Assembly: GCA_035632315.1 (NCBI GenBank)
Contig: DASQGZ010000013.1
Coordinates: 1-15,915 of the forward strand
Direction of reading: 5' to 3'
From: JAFDZW01 sp035632315
GTDB lineage: Bacteria > Bacteroidota > Ignavibacteria > Palsa-1295
Length of the DNA stretch: 15,915 bases
In this document: positions 7,530-13,482 of the stretch, one piece after another
Layout of the letters: each line of letters begins with the position of its first letter
Position numbering within the stretch: the stretch's first letter is position 1
The notes under the pieces: model-generated
What the model was told of the DNA's origin: nothing
Seen by the model: only the letters and a program-made list of their open reading frames with translations
Database searches by the model: none
Program-made: the position numbers and the translations under genes

Positions 7530-8231
7530 TTAGTTTCCCATTCCCGTCTTAAACGGTGTCGAAAGCGGGGCTTGTGAGTGAGGATTTTCGTATGCGCCGG
7601 CCGGTGCGTCGATGATCGGATGAAGAATGTGATAGTTCTGCATGTCTTCATCGCTGACGAAACCATGGCCGTTGGTGATGCGTCCGTTTTTTTCGGTAAT
7701 GCGCACGAACGCATCGGAGCGGATCTCTTTTGCATTGTTATCCCACAAGAGCGAATCGGTTTCGACAATCGTGCCGCTATCGCTCAGGATCTTGACACTG
7801 TCGTAGGCGGTCATATTTTTATTGACATCATTAATAAATGCACGCCGTGATGTGAGAACGCTTGAATGAATATTTTCTTTATCAAAAAAATCAACGCGAA
7901 CGGCAGAGTCGAGCAGTGTGTAGTGCTGTTTCTCGAACATTCGCAATCCGCGCGCGTTCATCACGGCGCGAACAATTCCGTCGGTCGAAAAACTTACGCG
8001 CGTATTCGTCCCCACCTGTGTCGGCTCTTCTTGCTTAGAAATAATTTCGACGCGCTGCGGTTCGACCTCGCCGGTGGTGCAGGAGGCGAGAGAAAGGGCT
8101 GTCAGGACAACAGTCATTCTGAGCCGAAGGCGAAGAATCCCTTGATGTCTTGTAGAATGTCCCTCGGTTAAGACATCAAGGGATTCTTCACTTCGCTTCG
8201 CTTCGTTCAGAATGACAACTGAATTTTTCAT
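7530..8231 (-). CDS. lptC: LptC-like LPS-transport lipoprotein; N-terminus formed by a repeat element
   Basis: LptC anchors at the inner membrane and passes LPS from LptB2FG to LptA in the periplasm. The body of this protein has the repeating short beta-strand pattern of the family: FSTDGIVRAVMNARGLRMFEK, TLLDSAVRVDFFDKEN, SVLTSRRAFINDVNKNMTAYDSV, IVETDSLLWDNNAKEIRSDAF and ITNGHGFVSDEDMQNYHIL, the last two being the best signature of Bacteroidota-type LptC. The segment MTVVLTALSLASC (from residue 39) is a lipoprotein signal peptide core with lipobox LASC. ATG 8231 overlaps the kdsD stop as ATGA, which argues for translational coupling from there, giving 233 residues. A second in-frame ATG at 8117 would give 195 residues, nearer the usual family length, but with a signal peptide lacking basic residues. 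Residues about 6-40 are encoded by the palindromic element at 8113-8216. Family call is good; the true start is open. Confidence 0.82.
   Translation of the reverse strand: MKNSVVILNEAKRSEESLDVLTEGHSTRHQGILRLRLRMTVVLTALSLASCTTGEVEPQRVEIISKQEEPTQVGTNTRVSFSTDGIVRAVMNARGLRMFEKQHYTLLDSAVRVDFFDKENIHSSVLTSRRAFINDVNKNMTAYDSVKILSDSGTIVETDSLLWDNNAKEIRSDAFVRITEKNGRITNGHGFVSDEDMQNYHILHPIIDAPAGAYENPHSQAPLSTPFKTGMGN
8113..8216. repeat. Palindromic repeat, TCAGAATGAC family, inside the start of lptC
   Basis: The left arm (8113-8150) and right arm (8171-8216) are inverted copies, each ending outward in the same 6-9 bases (GTCATTCTGA / TTCAGAATGAC) and meeting near a 20-base centre. The core GAAGAATCCCTTGATG (8132-8147) is exactly inverted at 8174-8189. 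As RNA it would form a very long hairpin. The same 16-base core recurs at 11145-11160. Repeats of this general type are known scattered through many bacterial genomes and give spurious peptides such as ILNEAKRSEES. Confidence 0.8.
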
Positions 8232-9223
8232 CCTATCCCCGCCCTGACGATCTCGTGAATATGGATCATTCCGATCACGACGCCAGCGGTATCAAGCACG
8301 GGAAGCTGCATTACTTTTGGAAGTGTGTCTTCCATTAAATGTAATGCTTCTATGGCGAGCGTATCGGCTGTTGTTGATTTCGGAGCGGGCGACATTAGTT
8401 CGCGCGCGGAAATTTTTTGTATGTCGATCGTTTCCTGTTTCTGAAAAAATCTTCGCAGGTCGCCATCGGTCACGATGCCGATAAGTTTGCCTGTACCATC
8501 GACAACACACGCGCAGCCGAGCCGCTTTGATGACATCTCCATCATCACTGCAGGAAGCAGCGTATCGGATGTAATGCGCGGCGTCAGTTCACTTGCCGAC
8601 ATCAGATCGCGCACCGTCATCGTGAGTTTTCTGCCGAGCGCTCCGCCGGGATGGAGTTTTGCAAAATCTTCACTCGTAAAATGTCGCGCTTCGAGCAGTG
8701 CGATGGCGAGCGCATCGCCGATCGCAAGCTGTACGGTCGTTGAAGTCGTCGGCGCAAGATCATGCGGGCAGGCTTCTTCGTTCATCACGGCAAAGAGCGA
8801 AACGGTCGCGTGTTTTGCAAGAAAGCCCGATGCGTTCGATGTGATCGCAATGATCGGAATATCGCGTTCGCTTGCGCCGCGAAGAAGCGATGTAAGTTCG
8901 TCCGATTCGCCGCTTTTCGAAAGCACGATAAGCGCATCGCCGCTTTGTAATAAACCGATGTCGCCATGCGCGGCTTCTGCAGGGTGCAGGAACAGGGCAG
9001 GTGTGCCGGTCGAGCTGAGCGTCGATGCAATTTTGCGCGCGATGTGACCTGATTTGCCGACGCCGCTGACAACGACGCGGCCTTTCACAGCGAGCAAAAT
9101 GTTGCACGCATTCGCGAAATCAAGCTCGTCGAGCGAGTCCATCGTCAGCCGCAGCGCCTCGGCTTCGATGCGAAACGTTTGCTTCGCGCTTTCGATGAAT
9201 TGATGTGTTTGACGAGTAAGCAC
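8228..9223 (-). CDS. kdsD: Arabinose-5-phosphate isomerase (KdsD/KpsF/GutQ family)
   Basis: This 331-residue enzyme converts ribulose-5-phosphate to arabinose-5-phosphate, the first step of Kdo synthesis, in the cytoplasm. The N-terminal SIS domain (about 30-185) shows VVVSGVGKSGHIARKIASTL, the phosphate-binding LSKSGESDEL, FLHPAEAAHGDIGLL and the family hallmark KLHPGGALGRKL. Two CBS domains follow (about 205-260 and 272-331; GIVTDGDLRRFF and VIGMIHIHEIVRAGI). The length agrees with E. coli KdsD (328). The start is GTG at 9223 with no Shine-Dalgarno; no ATG lies near enough to replace it. The stop codon overlaps the lptC ATG by 4 bases. The gene is separated from the upstream unknown gene by the palindromic element 9240-9341. 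Presence of kdsA two genes upstream makes the Kdo role, rather than sugar-alcohol use, the likely one. Confidence 0.94.
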   Translation of the reverse strand: MLTRQTHQFIESAKQTFRIEAEALRLTMDSLDELDFANACNILLAVKGRVVVSGVGKSGHIARKIASTLSSTGTPALFLHPAEAAHGDIGLLQSGDALIVLSKSGESDELTSLLRGASERDIPIIAITSNASGFLAKHATVSLFAVMNEEACPHDLAPTTSTTVQLAIGDALAIALLEARHFTSEDFAKLHPGGALGRKLTMTVRDLMSASELTPRITSDTLLPAVMMEMSSKRLGCACVVDGTGKLIGIVTDGDLRRFFQKQETIDIQKISARELMSPAPKSTTADTLAIEALHLMEDTLPKVMQLPVLDTAGVVIGMIHIHEIVRAGIG

Positions 9224-9239
9224 TATATTATTTTTATAA

Positions 9240-9341
9240 TGTCATCGCGAGGAGGGCGTTAGCCCGACGTGGCGATCTAAAATCTTGATAGCATGATTCG
9301 CTCTCAAGATTTTAGATTGCTTCGCTTCGCTCGCAATGACA
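9240..9341. repeat. Palindromic repeat, TGTCATTGCGAGG family, inside the Kdo operon
   Basis: The outer ends TGTCATCGCGAG (9240) and CTCGCAATGACA (ending 9341) are inverted with one mismatch, and the inner pair ATCTAAAATCTTGA (9275-9288) and TCAAGATTTTAGAT (9304-9317) is a perfect 14-base inverted repeat with a 15-base loop. A smaller palindrome GGGCGTTAGCCC is nested in the left arm. It starts 2 bases after the stop codon of the unknown gene and ends 16 bases before the kdsD start, so it would fold in the operon mRNA as a strong hairpin. Confidence 0.8.
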
Positions 9342-9343
9342 TC

Positions 9344-10084
9344 TTACTTTTTTAATAGCTTCGCAAGCAGCGATTTCTTTTCAACTTTTTCCTCGCGCGC
9401 AATCCCTTCGACATCAAATTTACGAATACCGAACGTGTTGTACTCGATTAATGCGCGGCGAAGATCGGCGTCAGTGAATTCAGAAAGTCTGGTGAACACC
9501 GACGCCGGATGCATGACGGCGTCCGCGTCGCGGATGTGATGCGTGCGAAAGAGTTCGTCGGCGAACGCAGTGATCCCGATAAATTGATTATACGCAGACG
9601 CATGATGATGCAGCCAGATCGTTTTTTTTGCAGACGATATGGCGAGCGTATATTTTATGGCGCCGCTCGCTTCATATAATGCAGCTTCGCGCACCGGCTC
9701 GCCCGTTGCGGGGCACGGCATTCCGGGCTTCCAGTAGGAATACGTCCAACCGGACGCCGTGTCTATATTTTCCGAGATAGGAAAGACGCCGGAGAATTGC
9801 ACTTCGATCTGGTCGTCGATATTTTTTTCGTGCGCGCTGACTGAAAGTGTTTCATCGCCCACGAAGCACTCGCCGTATGCGATGGCAGGCGTCATCGGCA
9901 GCGTAACATCTATTTGCATATCGGAAGAACCCATCACGAGGTCGCCCGTGCCCCAGCGGCCTTCTCCGAGCACAATGCGCGAGCGGATGTTCCATAATAG
10001 AGAACCGTACACGCTCGAATGTTCGGGCAAGAGCCACGAAAGAATGTTTAATTCTTCATTCGTCAGCGAGCGTGGAAAATTCAT
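9344..10084 (-). CDS. Conserved-looking protein of unknown function in the Kdo operon
   Basis: This 246-residue protein has no signal peptide and no membrane segment, so it is probably cytoplasmic. I do not recognise the family. Features to search with: an N-terminal block LTNEELNILSWLLPEHSSVYG, then GEGRWGTGDLVMG, a middle block of beta-rich character, WLHHHASAYNQFIGITAFAD with three adjacent His, RRALIEYNTFGIRKFDVEG, and a Lys-rich tail. Its ATG overlaps the kdsA stop as ATGA, so the two are translated together. That ties it to Kdo or LPS supply, but no catalytic motif is evident and a function should not be assumed. The Kdo-8-phosphate phosphatase (KdsC) and KdsB are not in this window; this protein lacks the DxDxT motif of a KdsC-type phosphatase. 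Confidence 0.85.
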   Translation of the reverse strand: MNFPRSLTNEELNILSWLLPEHSSVYGSLLWNIRSRIVLGEGRWGTGDLVMGSSDMQIDVTLPMTPAIAYGECFVGDETLSVSAHEKNIDDQIEVQFSGVFPISENIDTASGWTYSYWKPGMPCPATGEPVREAALYEASGAIKYTLAISSAKKTIWLHHHASAYNQFIGITAFADELFRTHHIRDADAVMHPASVFTRLSEFTDADLRRALIEYNTFGIRKFDVEGIAREEKVEKKSLLAKLLKK

Positions 10085-10884
10085 ATCGCGTTTCGAATGG
10101 CGAGTAAAGACGTGAGGAGTCCTTCTAATTGATCTAACGGCAGCTGCGATGCGGCATCGCTTTTTGCATTTGCGGGGTCGGGATGCGTTTCGATGAAGAG
10201 TCCGTCAATGCCGACGGCAACTGCCGCGCGCGCAAGCGGTGCAATGAATTCGCGCGCGCCGCCCGAAATGCCATTCTGGCTGGGGCGCTGAACCGAATGC
10301 GTCGCATCGAAGATCACCGGCGAACCGAACGAACGCATGATAACAAGCGAACGAAAATCAACGATGAGATCGCCGTAGCCAAACGTCGTGCCGCGCTCGG
10401 TGAGCAACACATTTTTATTTCCGGATGAAACAACTTTTTCGCGGGCGAATTTCATATCGTCCGGCGACATGAATTGTCCCTTTTTGATATTCACGAATTT
10501 TCCTGTCGCAGCGGCAGCTTCGAGCAGATCGCTTTGACGCGCAAGGAATGCAGGTATCTGCAAAATGTCTGCAACCTCAGCCGCGAACGCCGCTTCTTCG
10601 GGAAGATGAATATCGGTTACGATGGGAAGCGAAAATTCTTTTTTAATTTGCGCAAGCAGTTTCAGTGCGGCTTCGTCGCCGATACCGGTAAAGCTCGAGG
10701 CGCTTGTGCGATTGGCTTTTCGGTACGACGATTTAAAAACAAATGCGACCGGCAGCTTCGATTGCAGCTCGACAAGTGTTTCCGCAACGCGCGCAAGCAC
10801 ATCGCGCGACTCGACGACGCACGGTCCCGCAAGCACTGCAAAACGCTCCCTTTGCGGCGAAAATGGGAATGGTACTCCTGACAT
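10081..10884 (-). CDS. kdsA: 3-deoxy-8-phosphooctulonate synthase (Kdo-8-phosphate synthase)
   Basis: This 267-residue TIM-barrel enzyme joins phosphoenolpyruvate and arabinose-5-phosphate to Kdo-8-phosphate. The family motifs run end to end: VLAGPCVVES (17-26), FKSSYRKANRTSASSFTGIG, IVTDIHLPEEAA, LQIPAFLARQSDLL, KFVNIKKGQFMSPDDM, LLTERGTTFGYGDLIVDFRSL, FDATHSVQRP and IETHPDPANAKSDAASQLPL. Residue C22 in the first motif lies at the position that is Cys in metal-dependent enzymes (for example Aquifex) and Asn in metal-independent ones (E. coli), so this is probably the metal-dependent class. The length is normal (E. coli 284, Aquifex 267). The start is ATG 10884 with no Shine-Dalgarno. It is the first gene of the kdsA-unknown-kdsD-lptC run, and its upstream region is the heptad-repeat tract. 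Confidence 0.96.
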   Translation of the reverse strand: MSGVPFPFSPQRERFAVLAGPCVVESRDVLARVAETLVELQSKLPVAFVFKSSYRKANRTSASSFTGIGDEAALKLLAQIKKEFSLPIVTDIHLPEEAAFAAEVADILQIPAFLARQSDLLEAAAATGKFVNIKKGQFMSPDDMKFAREKVVSSGNKNVLLTERGTTFGYGDLIVDFRSLVIMRSFGSPVIFDATHSVQRPSQNGISGGAREFIAPLARAAVAVGIDGLFIETHPDPANAKSDAASQLPLDQLEGLLTSLLAIRNAI

Positions 10885-10905
10885 TGTTTGTGAAACAACG
10901 GGGAC

Positions 10906-11045
10906 GGGTGTCTGGTGTCGGGGGGGCTGGGGCGGCCGGGGAATGTAAAATGCAAAATGTAAAATGTAAAATTGGGATGCGAGGGTCGGGGTTGGGGGTG
11001 GGTGCTAGGGATTAGGGGGGTGTCGGGTTTCAGGTGTCAGGTTTC
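10906..11045. repeat. 140-base degenerate tract in 7-base register (20 heptads), G-rich with ATGTAAA block
   Basis: Starting at 10906 the sequence can be cut into 20 heptads without a register slip. It opens with GGGTGTC, TGGTGTC and seven G, then has AATGTAAA-type units (AAATGCA 10948, AAATGTA 10955 and 10962), then G-rich units such as GGTTGGG (10990), GCTAGGG (11004) and ATTAGGG (11011), and ends with GGGTGTC (11018), GGGTTTC (11025), AGGTGTC (11032) and AGGTTTC (11039). It occupies the 5' region of kdsA. There is no open reading frame of note in it. The heptad register is what I see; a function is not evident. Confidence 0.65.
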
Positions 11046-11050
11046 CGGGT

Positions 11051-11185
11051 TGTCATTGCGAGGACTGCGCTGAGATGAACTTGAATTAAGACAAATGCTT
11101 CGGCGCAGTCCGTGGCAATCTAAAATCTTGAAAGTGATACAATACATCAAGGGATTCTTCGGTCGCTTCGCCCCTCAGAATGACA
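11051..11185. repeat. Chimeric palindromic repeat: left half of one family joined to right half of the other
   Basis: The left end TGTCATTGCGAGG (11051) and ATCTAAAATCTTGA (11118-11131) match the element at 9240-9341. The right part, CATCAAGGGATTCTTC (11145-11160) and the end TCAGAATGACA (to 11185), matches the element at 8113-8216. Inside the left half GGACTGCGC (11062-11070) pairs with GCGCAGTCC (11103-11111). The right end overlaps the last codons and stop of plsC (11175-11185). Confidence 0.75.
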
Positions 11186-11885
11186 GATTTGCTGCAACAA
11201 CTTCCTCTGCTCGTTTCATCAAATCCATTTCGCGGTCGCGGTCGCCTTCGATGTTGGTATTGACCGATAACGGTTTGCCGATCGTGACGGTGACGTGTTT
11301 GTGCGTTTTCGGAAGTTTGTCGAAGCGCGTCATTACGTCGAATGTTCCGCGAACAGAAACGGGAATAACTTTCGCTCCGCTTTCGTAAGCCAAATGAAAT
11401 GCGCCGCGTTTGAATGATTGTACTTTGCCGTCGTGTGTGCGCGTGCCTTCGGGGAAGAGCAGTACCGATGCGCCGCCTTTAATGATTTCGACGGCTCTGT
11501 TCAAACTTTTTTTTGCTTTCGGTGCACTTGCGCGATTGATAATGATAAACGGTCCCACCAAGAGCGCCCAGCCCCAAATCGGAATGCGCGTGAGCGTATG
11601 ACGCAGGACAAGCCTGACGTCTTTCGGTATCGCAACGAAGAGAACCGGAATATCGGTGTAGCTCGAATGATTGGCAGCAAATACATAATGCTCGCTTGTT
11701 AGCACATTCTCGCTGCCGTTGACGCTGACAGAAATATCAAACAGAGTAAGAAATATTCGTGACCAAAGGCGCGCAACGACACAATACGTTCTCCCGCTGC
11801 GATCGACAAGCGCCGCAGGGATCGAAATGATCGAAAAAATAATAGTGACGACGATGAAGACCGTCGCCGCGATGATGGAGCGCAT
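11175..11885 (-). CDS. plsC: 1-acyl-sn-glycerol-3-phosphate acyltransferase (PlsC family)
   Basis: This 236-residue protein has an N-terminal membrane anchor (about residues 4-26) and the acyltransferase signature blocks: NHSSYTD with catalytic H73 and D78, the block around GPFIIINR (111-118), FPEGTRT (144-150) and the later IPVSVRGTF. PlsC transfers a fatty acyl group to lysophosphatidic acid at the inner membrane, giving phosphatidic acid for phospholipids; some family members act on other lysolipids, so specificity is not proven. The final residues NLSF and the TGA stop fall within the palindromic element 11051-11185, so the C-terminus has been remade by the repeat. A hairpin sits just before the ATG. 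The upstream lipoprotein gene ends 33 bases away on the same strand. Confidence 0.92.
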   Translation of the reverse strand: MRSIIAATVFIVVTIIFSIISIPAALVDRSGRTYCVVARLWSRIFLTLFDISVSVNGSENVLTSEHYVFAANHSSYTDIPVLFVAIPKDVRLVLRHTLTRIPIWGWALLVGPFIIINRASAPKAKKSLNRAVEIIKGGASVLLFPEGTRTHDGKVQSFKRGAFHLAYESGAKVIPVSVRGTFDVMTRFDKLPKTHKHVTVTIGKPLSVNTNIEGDRDREMDLMKRAEEVVAANLSF

Positions 11886-11891
11886 TCGGGT

Positions 11892-11911
11892 AGTGCTGAG
11901 TATTCAGCACT
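11892..11911. other. Perfect hairpin between the lipoprotein gene and plsC
   Basis: AGTGCTGA (11892-11899) and TCAGCACT (11904-11911) form an 8-base perfect stem with a 4-base loop. On the plus strand it runs into TTTT and looks like a terminator for antisense transcription; on the coding minus strand no T-run follows. There it would end 6 bases before the plsC ATG, where a ribosome must bind, so it could lower plsC translation or mark the 3' end of the lipoprotein message. Confidence 0.5.
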
Positions 11912-11918
11912 TTTTAAT

Positions 11919-12545
11919 TTATTTCGCTGCTGCCGCGATCGCCGAGTAGTTGACGCCGTTTGCCGCCGCTTTGATCTCGTCCATCGTTGCGCCGTTCGAA
12001 CCTTCGGTCACAACGAACACGCGATCGTTGACGACGACGCCGACCGATCCTTCGTTCTGTTTTTTCTTCCAGTCGGTCCAGCCCGGGAAGCCGGCAAATT
12101 TATCGGAATGTATCGATTCGTCGTTCGTCTCCATGTTCATTGTCGTGAACATCGAGTACGCTGCGCTCAGGCCGGCAATATAATTGTAATCCATTATGCT
12201 GATCTGGATCTGTTTATCGCCGTTTTTATAGACTGCGTTCGCGTGGCTGTATTTATTGCCTTGCATTTCCATTTCCATCGATTCGGGTTCGCCCTGGATC
12301 GTATAACCGGACGGTGTGACGAGCGCGGCGACGAGCGTTTTTGCAGGAATAGCAACGCCCGGCGTATGGTTTGCGGCTGCGCCGTTTGCGCCGGCAGCAG
12401 CGTTATTCGTCGCGCTTTGCGCCATTTGCTGTGCGGCTTTCACCGCCGCTTCGGCTGCTTGCTGCGCTTCGTCAACTTTCTTCGAACAGCCGCCGCAAAC
12501 AAGCGCGGCTGCGAGCATCGAGGCAGATACAAATTTCAGTTTCAT
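11919..12545 (-). CDS. Ala-rich lipoprotein of unknown function
   Basis: This 208-residue protein starts with a signal peptide ending in lipobox VCGGC (C20 lipidated). Residues about 25-65 are an Ala/Gln/Asn-rich helical tether similar in composition to Lpp-type spacers. The remaining part is a globular domain with VAALVTPSGYTIQGEPE, KYSHANAVYKNGDKQIQISI, MFTTMNMETNDES and GSVGVVVNDRVFVVTEGS, the look of a small alpha/beta domain that binds or senses something at the envelope. I do not recognise a named family. Possible -35/-10 elements lie just before the ATG (12554-12582). It may be cotranscribed with plsC. Confidence 0.85.
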   Translation of the reverse strand: MKLKFVSASMLAAALVCGGCSKKVDEAQQAAEAAVKAAQQMAQSATNNAAAGANGAAANHTPGVAIPAKTLVAALVTPSGYTIQGEPESMEMEMQGNKYSHANAVYKNGDKQIQISIMDYNYIAGLSAAYSMFTTMNMETNDESIHSDKFAGFPGWTDWKKKQNEGSVGVVVNDRVFVVTEGSNGATMDEIKAAANGVNYSAIAAAAK

Positions 12546-12553
12546 AATTGATA

Positions 12554-12582
12554 GTTATATATTAAAAAGCAAAAATACGCAA
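12554..12582 (-). promoter_or_regulatory. Candidate sigma70-like promoter of the Ala-rich lipoprotein gene
   Basis: On the minus strand TTGCGT (12582-12577) and TATAAC (12559-12554) are separated by 17 bases in an AT-rich gap. The -10 box ends 8 bases before the ATG, so the mRNA would be almost leaderless, which fits the absence of a Shine-Dalgarno. This is pattern matching only. Confidence 0.3.
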
Positions 12583-12587
12583 AATTT

Positions 12588-12615
12588 GTGGGGCAGTGGG
12601 TAGTGGCCGATGGTC
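12588..12615. repeat. Degenerate 7-base tandem repeat, NAGTGGN type, four units
   Basis: Heptads start at 12588, 12595, 12602 and 12609: GTGGGGC, AGTGGGT, AGTGGCC, GATGGTC. This is the complement of the CCACTNN type at 3279-3306 and the same length. It begins at the stop codon of the ZIP gene (12614-12616) and extends downstream of it. Confidence 0.5.
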
Positions 12616-13390
12616 AGATATTCCCGACAAGCAATTTCCCCAAATAAAACAACAGCATACCTAAAAACACGACCATCGGGAAGCGGCGGCCTTTTGTTTT
12701 ATTTATTTCGGGGATCAGGTCGCAGGCGCCGACATACAGAGCCGCTCCGGCAGAAAATGCGAAGAGATACCCGATCACTTCCGCATTTATTTCAACGAAT
12801 AAATAAACAACTAATGCACCAAGAATCGTCGAGATGCCGAGCGTATAGGTCGCTTTTTTTGCGCGCTCTTTTCCTTGATGCGCGGCGCTCATCACGCTTG
12901 TGACGGTCAGGCCTTCCGGAATTTTATGCAGCAGCACCGCGATGCAGGTCAAGATGCCGAGATTCGGTTGCACTTTCGAGATCGATGCTATCGCCATGCC
13001 ATCAAAAAAAGCATGCAGTGCAAGTCCGCCGACAGCGCCGAACGCAGACGTGAGCGCAATGCGTGAATGCTCGTGCGTTTCTTCGCCGAAATGAAAATGC
13101 TCGACGACCGTATGCTCGAAAAAATGCAGCACCGAAAATCCGACGAGCAGCGCGAAGACGGCAGTACCCTCGTGCTTCGTCAGATGAAAACTTTCCGGGA
13201 TGAGATCGAGAAACACGAGCGCCAGCAAAAAACCTGCGCCGAGCGCAAGCAAGATCCGCTCCCACGAATGCGGGAACGACCGCGCCTTCAGCGCCGCAAG
13301 CCCGCTCGTGACTTGTGCCGATGCGGCAACGATGCTTAAAATAATACCGAGAAGCAAGCGTGAAGTAATTGGTTCGGCAGGGGATAACAA
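12614..13390 (-). CDS. ZIP family divalent metal transporter
   Basis: This 258-residue integral membrane protein has about eight hydrophobic segments. The metal-site helices are clear: LHAFFDGMAIA (H126, D130) corresponds to the HNxxDG-type motif of helix 4, and LLHKIPEGL (H155, P158, E159, G160) is the HKxPEG motif of helix 5. A His/Glu-rich loop (about 89-108, with HFFEHTVVEHFHFGEETHEH) precedes them, as in many ZIP proteins. It would import zinc or another divalent metal through the inner membrane. The start is uncertain: TTG at 13390 is the best candidate, no ATG or GTG is available near the N-terminus, and there is no Shine-Dalgarno. It is divergent from the PKD lipoprotein pair, with a 92-base gap that holds a G-rich heptad repeat. 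Confidence 0.9.
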   Translation of the reverse strand: MLSPAEPITSRLLLGIILSIVAASAQVTSGLAALKARSFPHSWERILLALGAGFLLALVFLDLIPESFHLTKHEGTAVFALLVGFSVLHFFEHTVVEHFHFGEETHEHSRIALTSAFGAVGGLALHAFFDGMAIASISKVQPNLGILTCIAVLLHKIPEGLTVTSVMSAAHQGKERAKKATYTLGISTILGALVVYLFVEINAEVIGYLFAFSAGAALYVGACDLIPEINKTKGRRFPMVVFLGMLLFYLGKLLVGNI

Positions 13391-13397
13391 CGGTGGT

Positions 13398-13425
13398 GGG
13401 CGTCTGGTGTCGGGGGAGCGGGGAA
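13398..13425. repeat. Short G-rich heptad tract upstream of the ZIP gene
   Basis: Heptads GGGCGTC, TGGTGTC, GGGGGAG and CGGGGAA start at 13398, 13405, 13412 and 13419 and are followed by AATGTAA. The first part matches the tract at 10906 (GGGTGTC, TGGTGTC, seven G, later GGGGAATGTAA) in content and order. Both lie a few bases upstream of a minus-strand start codon. Confidence 0.5.
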
Positions 13426-13482
13426 AATGTAACTTTTGCCCTCCCCGACTGTTATTACCTTAGTTGATTCATCATCACATCT

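Noticed and set aside
7469..7768. 99-codon minus-strand frame ending in NYLNHDLGGLYDYPDD
   Set aside because: It overlaps lptC in another frame and its C-terminus is only a translation of the inverted-repeat element.
10906..11045. CRISPR-like or direct-repeat array
   Set aside because: Units are 7 bases without spacers and without cas genes; it is a degenerate tandem repeat.
13449..13482. Bacteroidota-type promoter before the first PKD lipoprotein
   Set aside because: I could not find a convincing TTG and TAnnTTTG pair at proper spacing.
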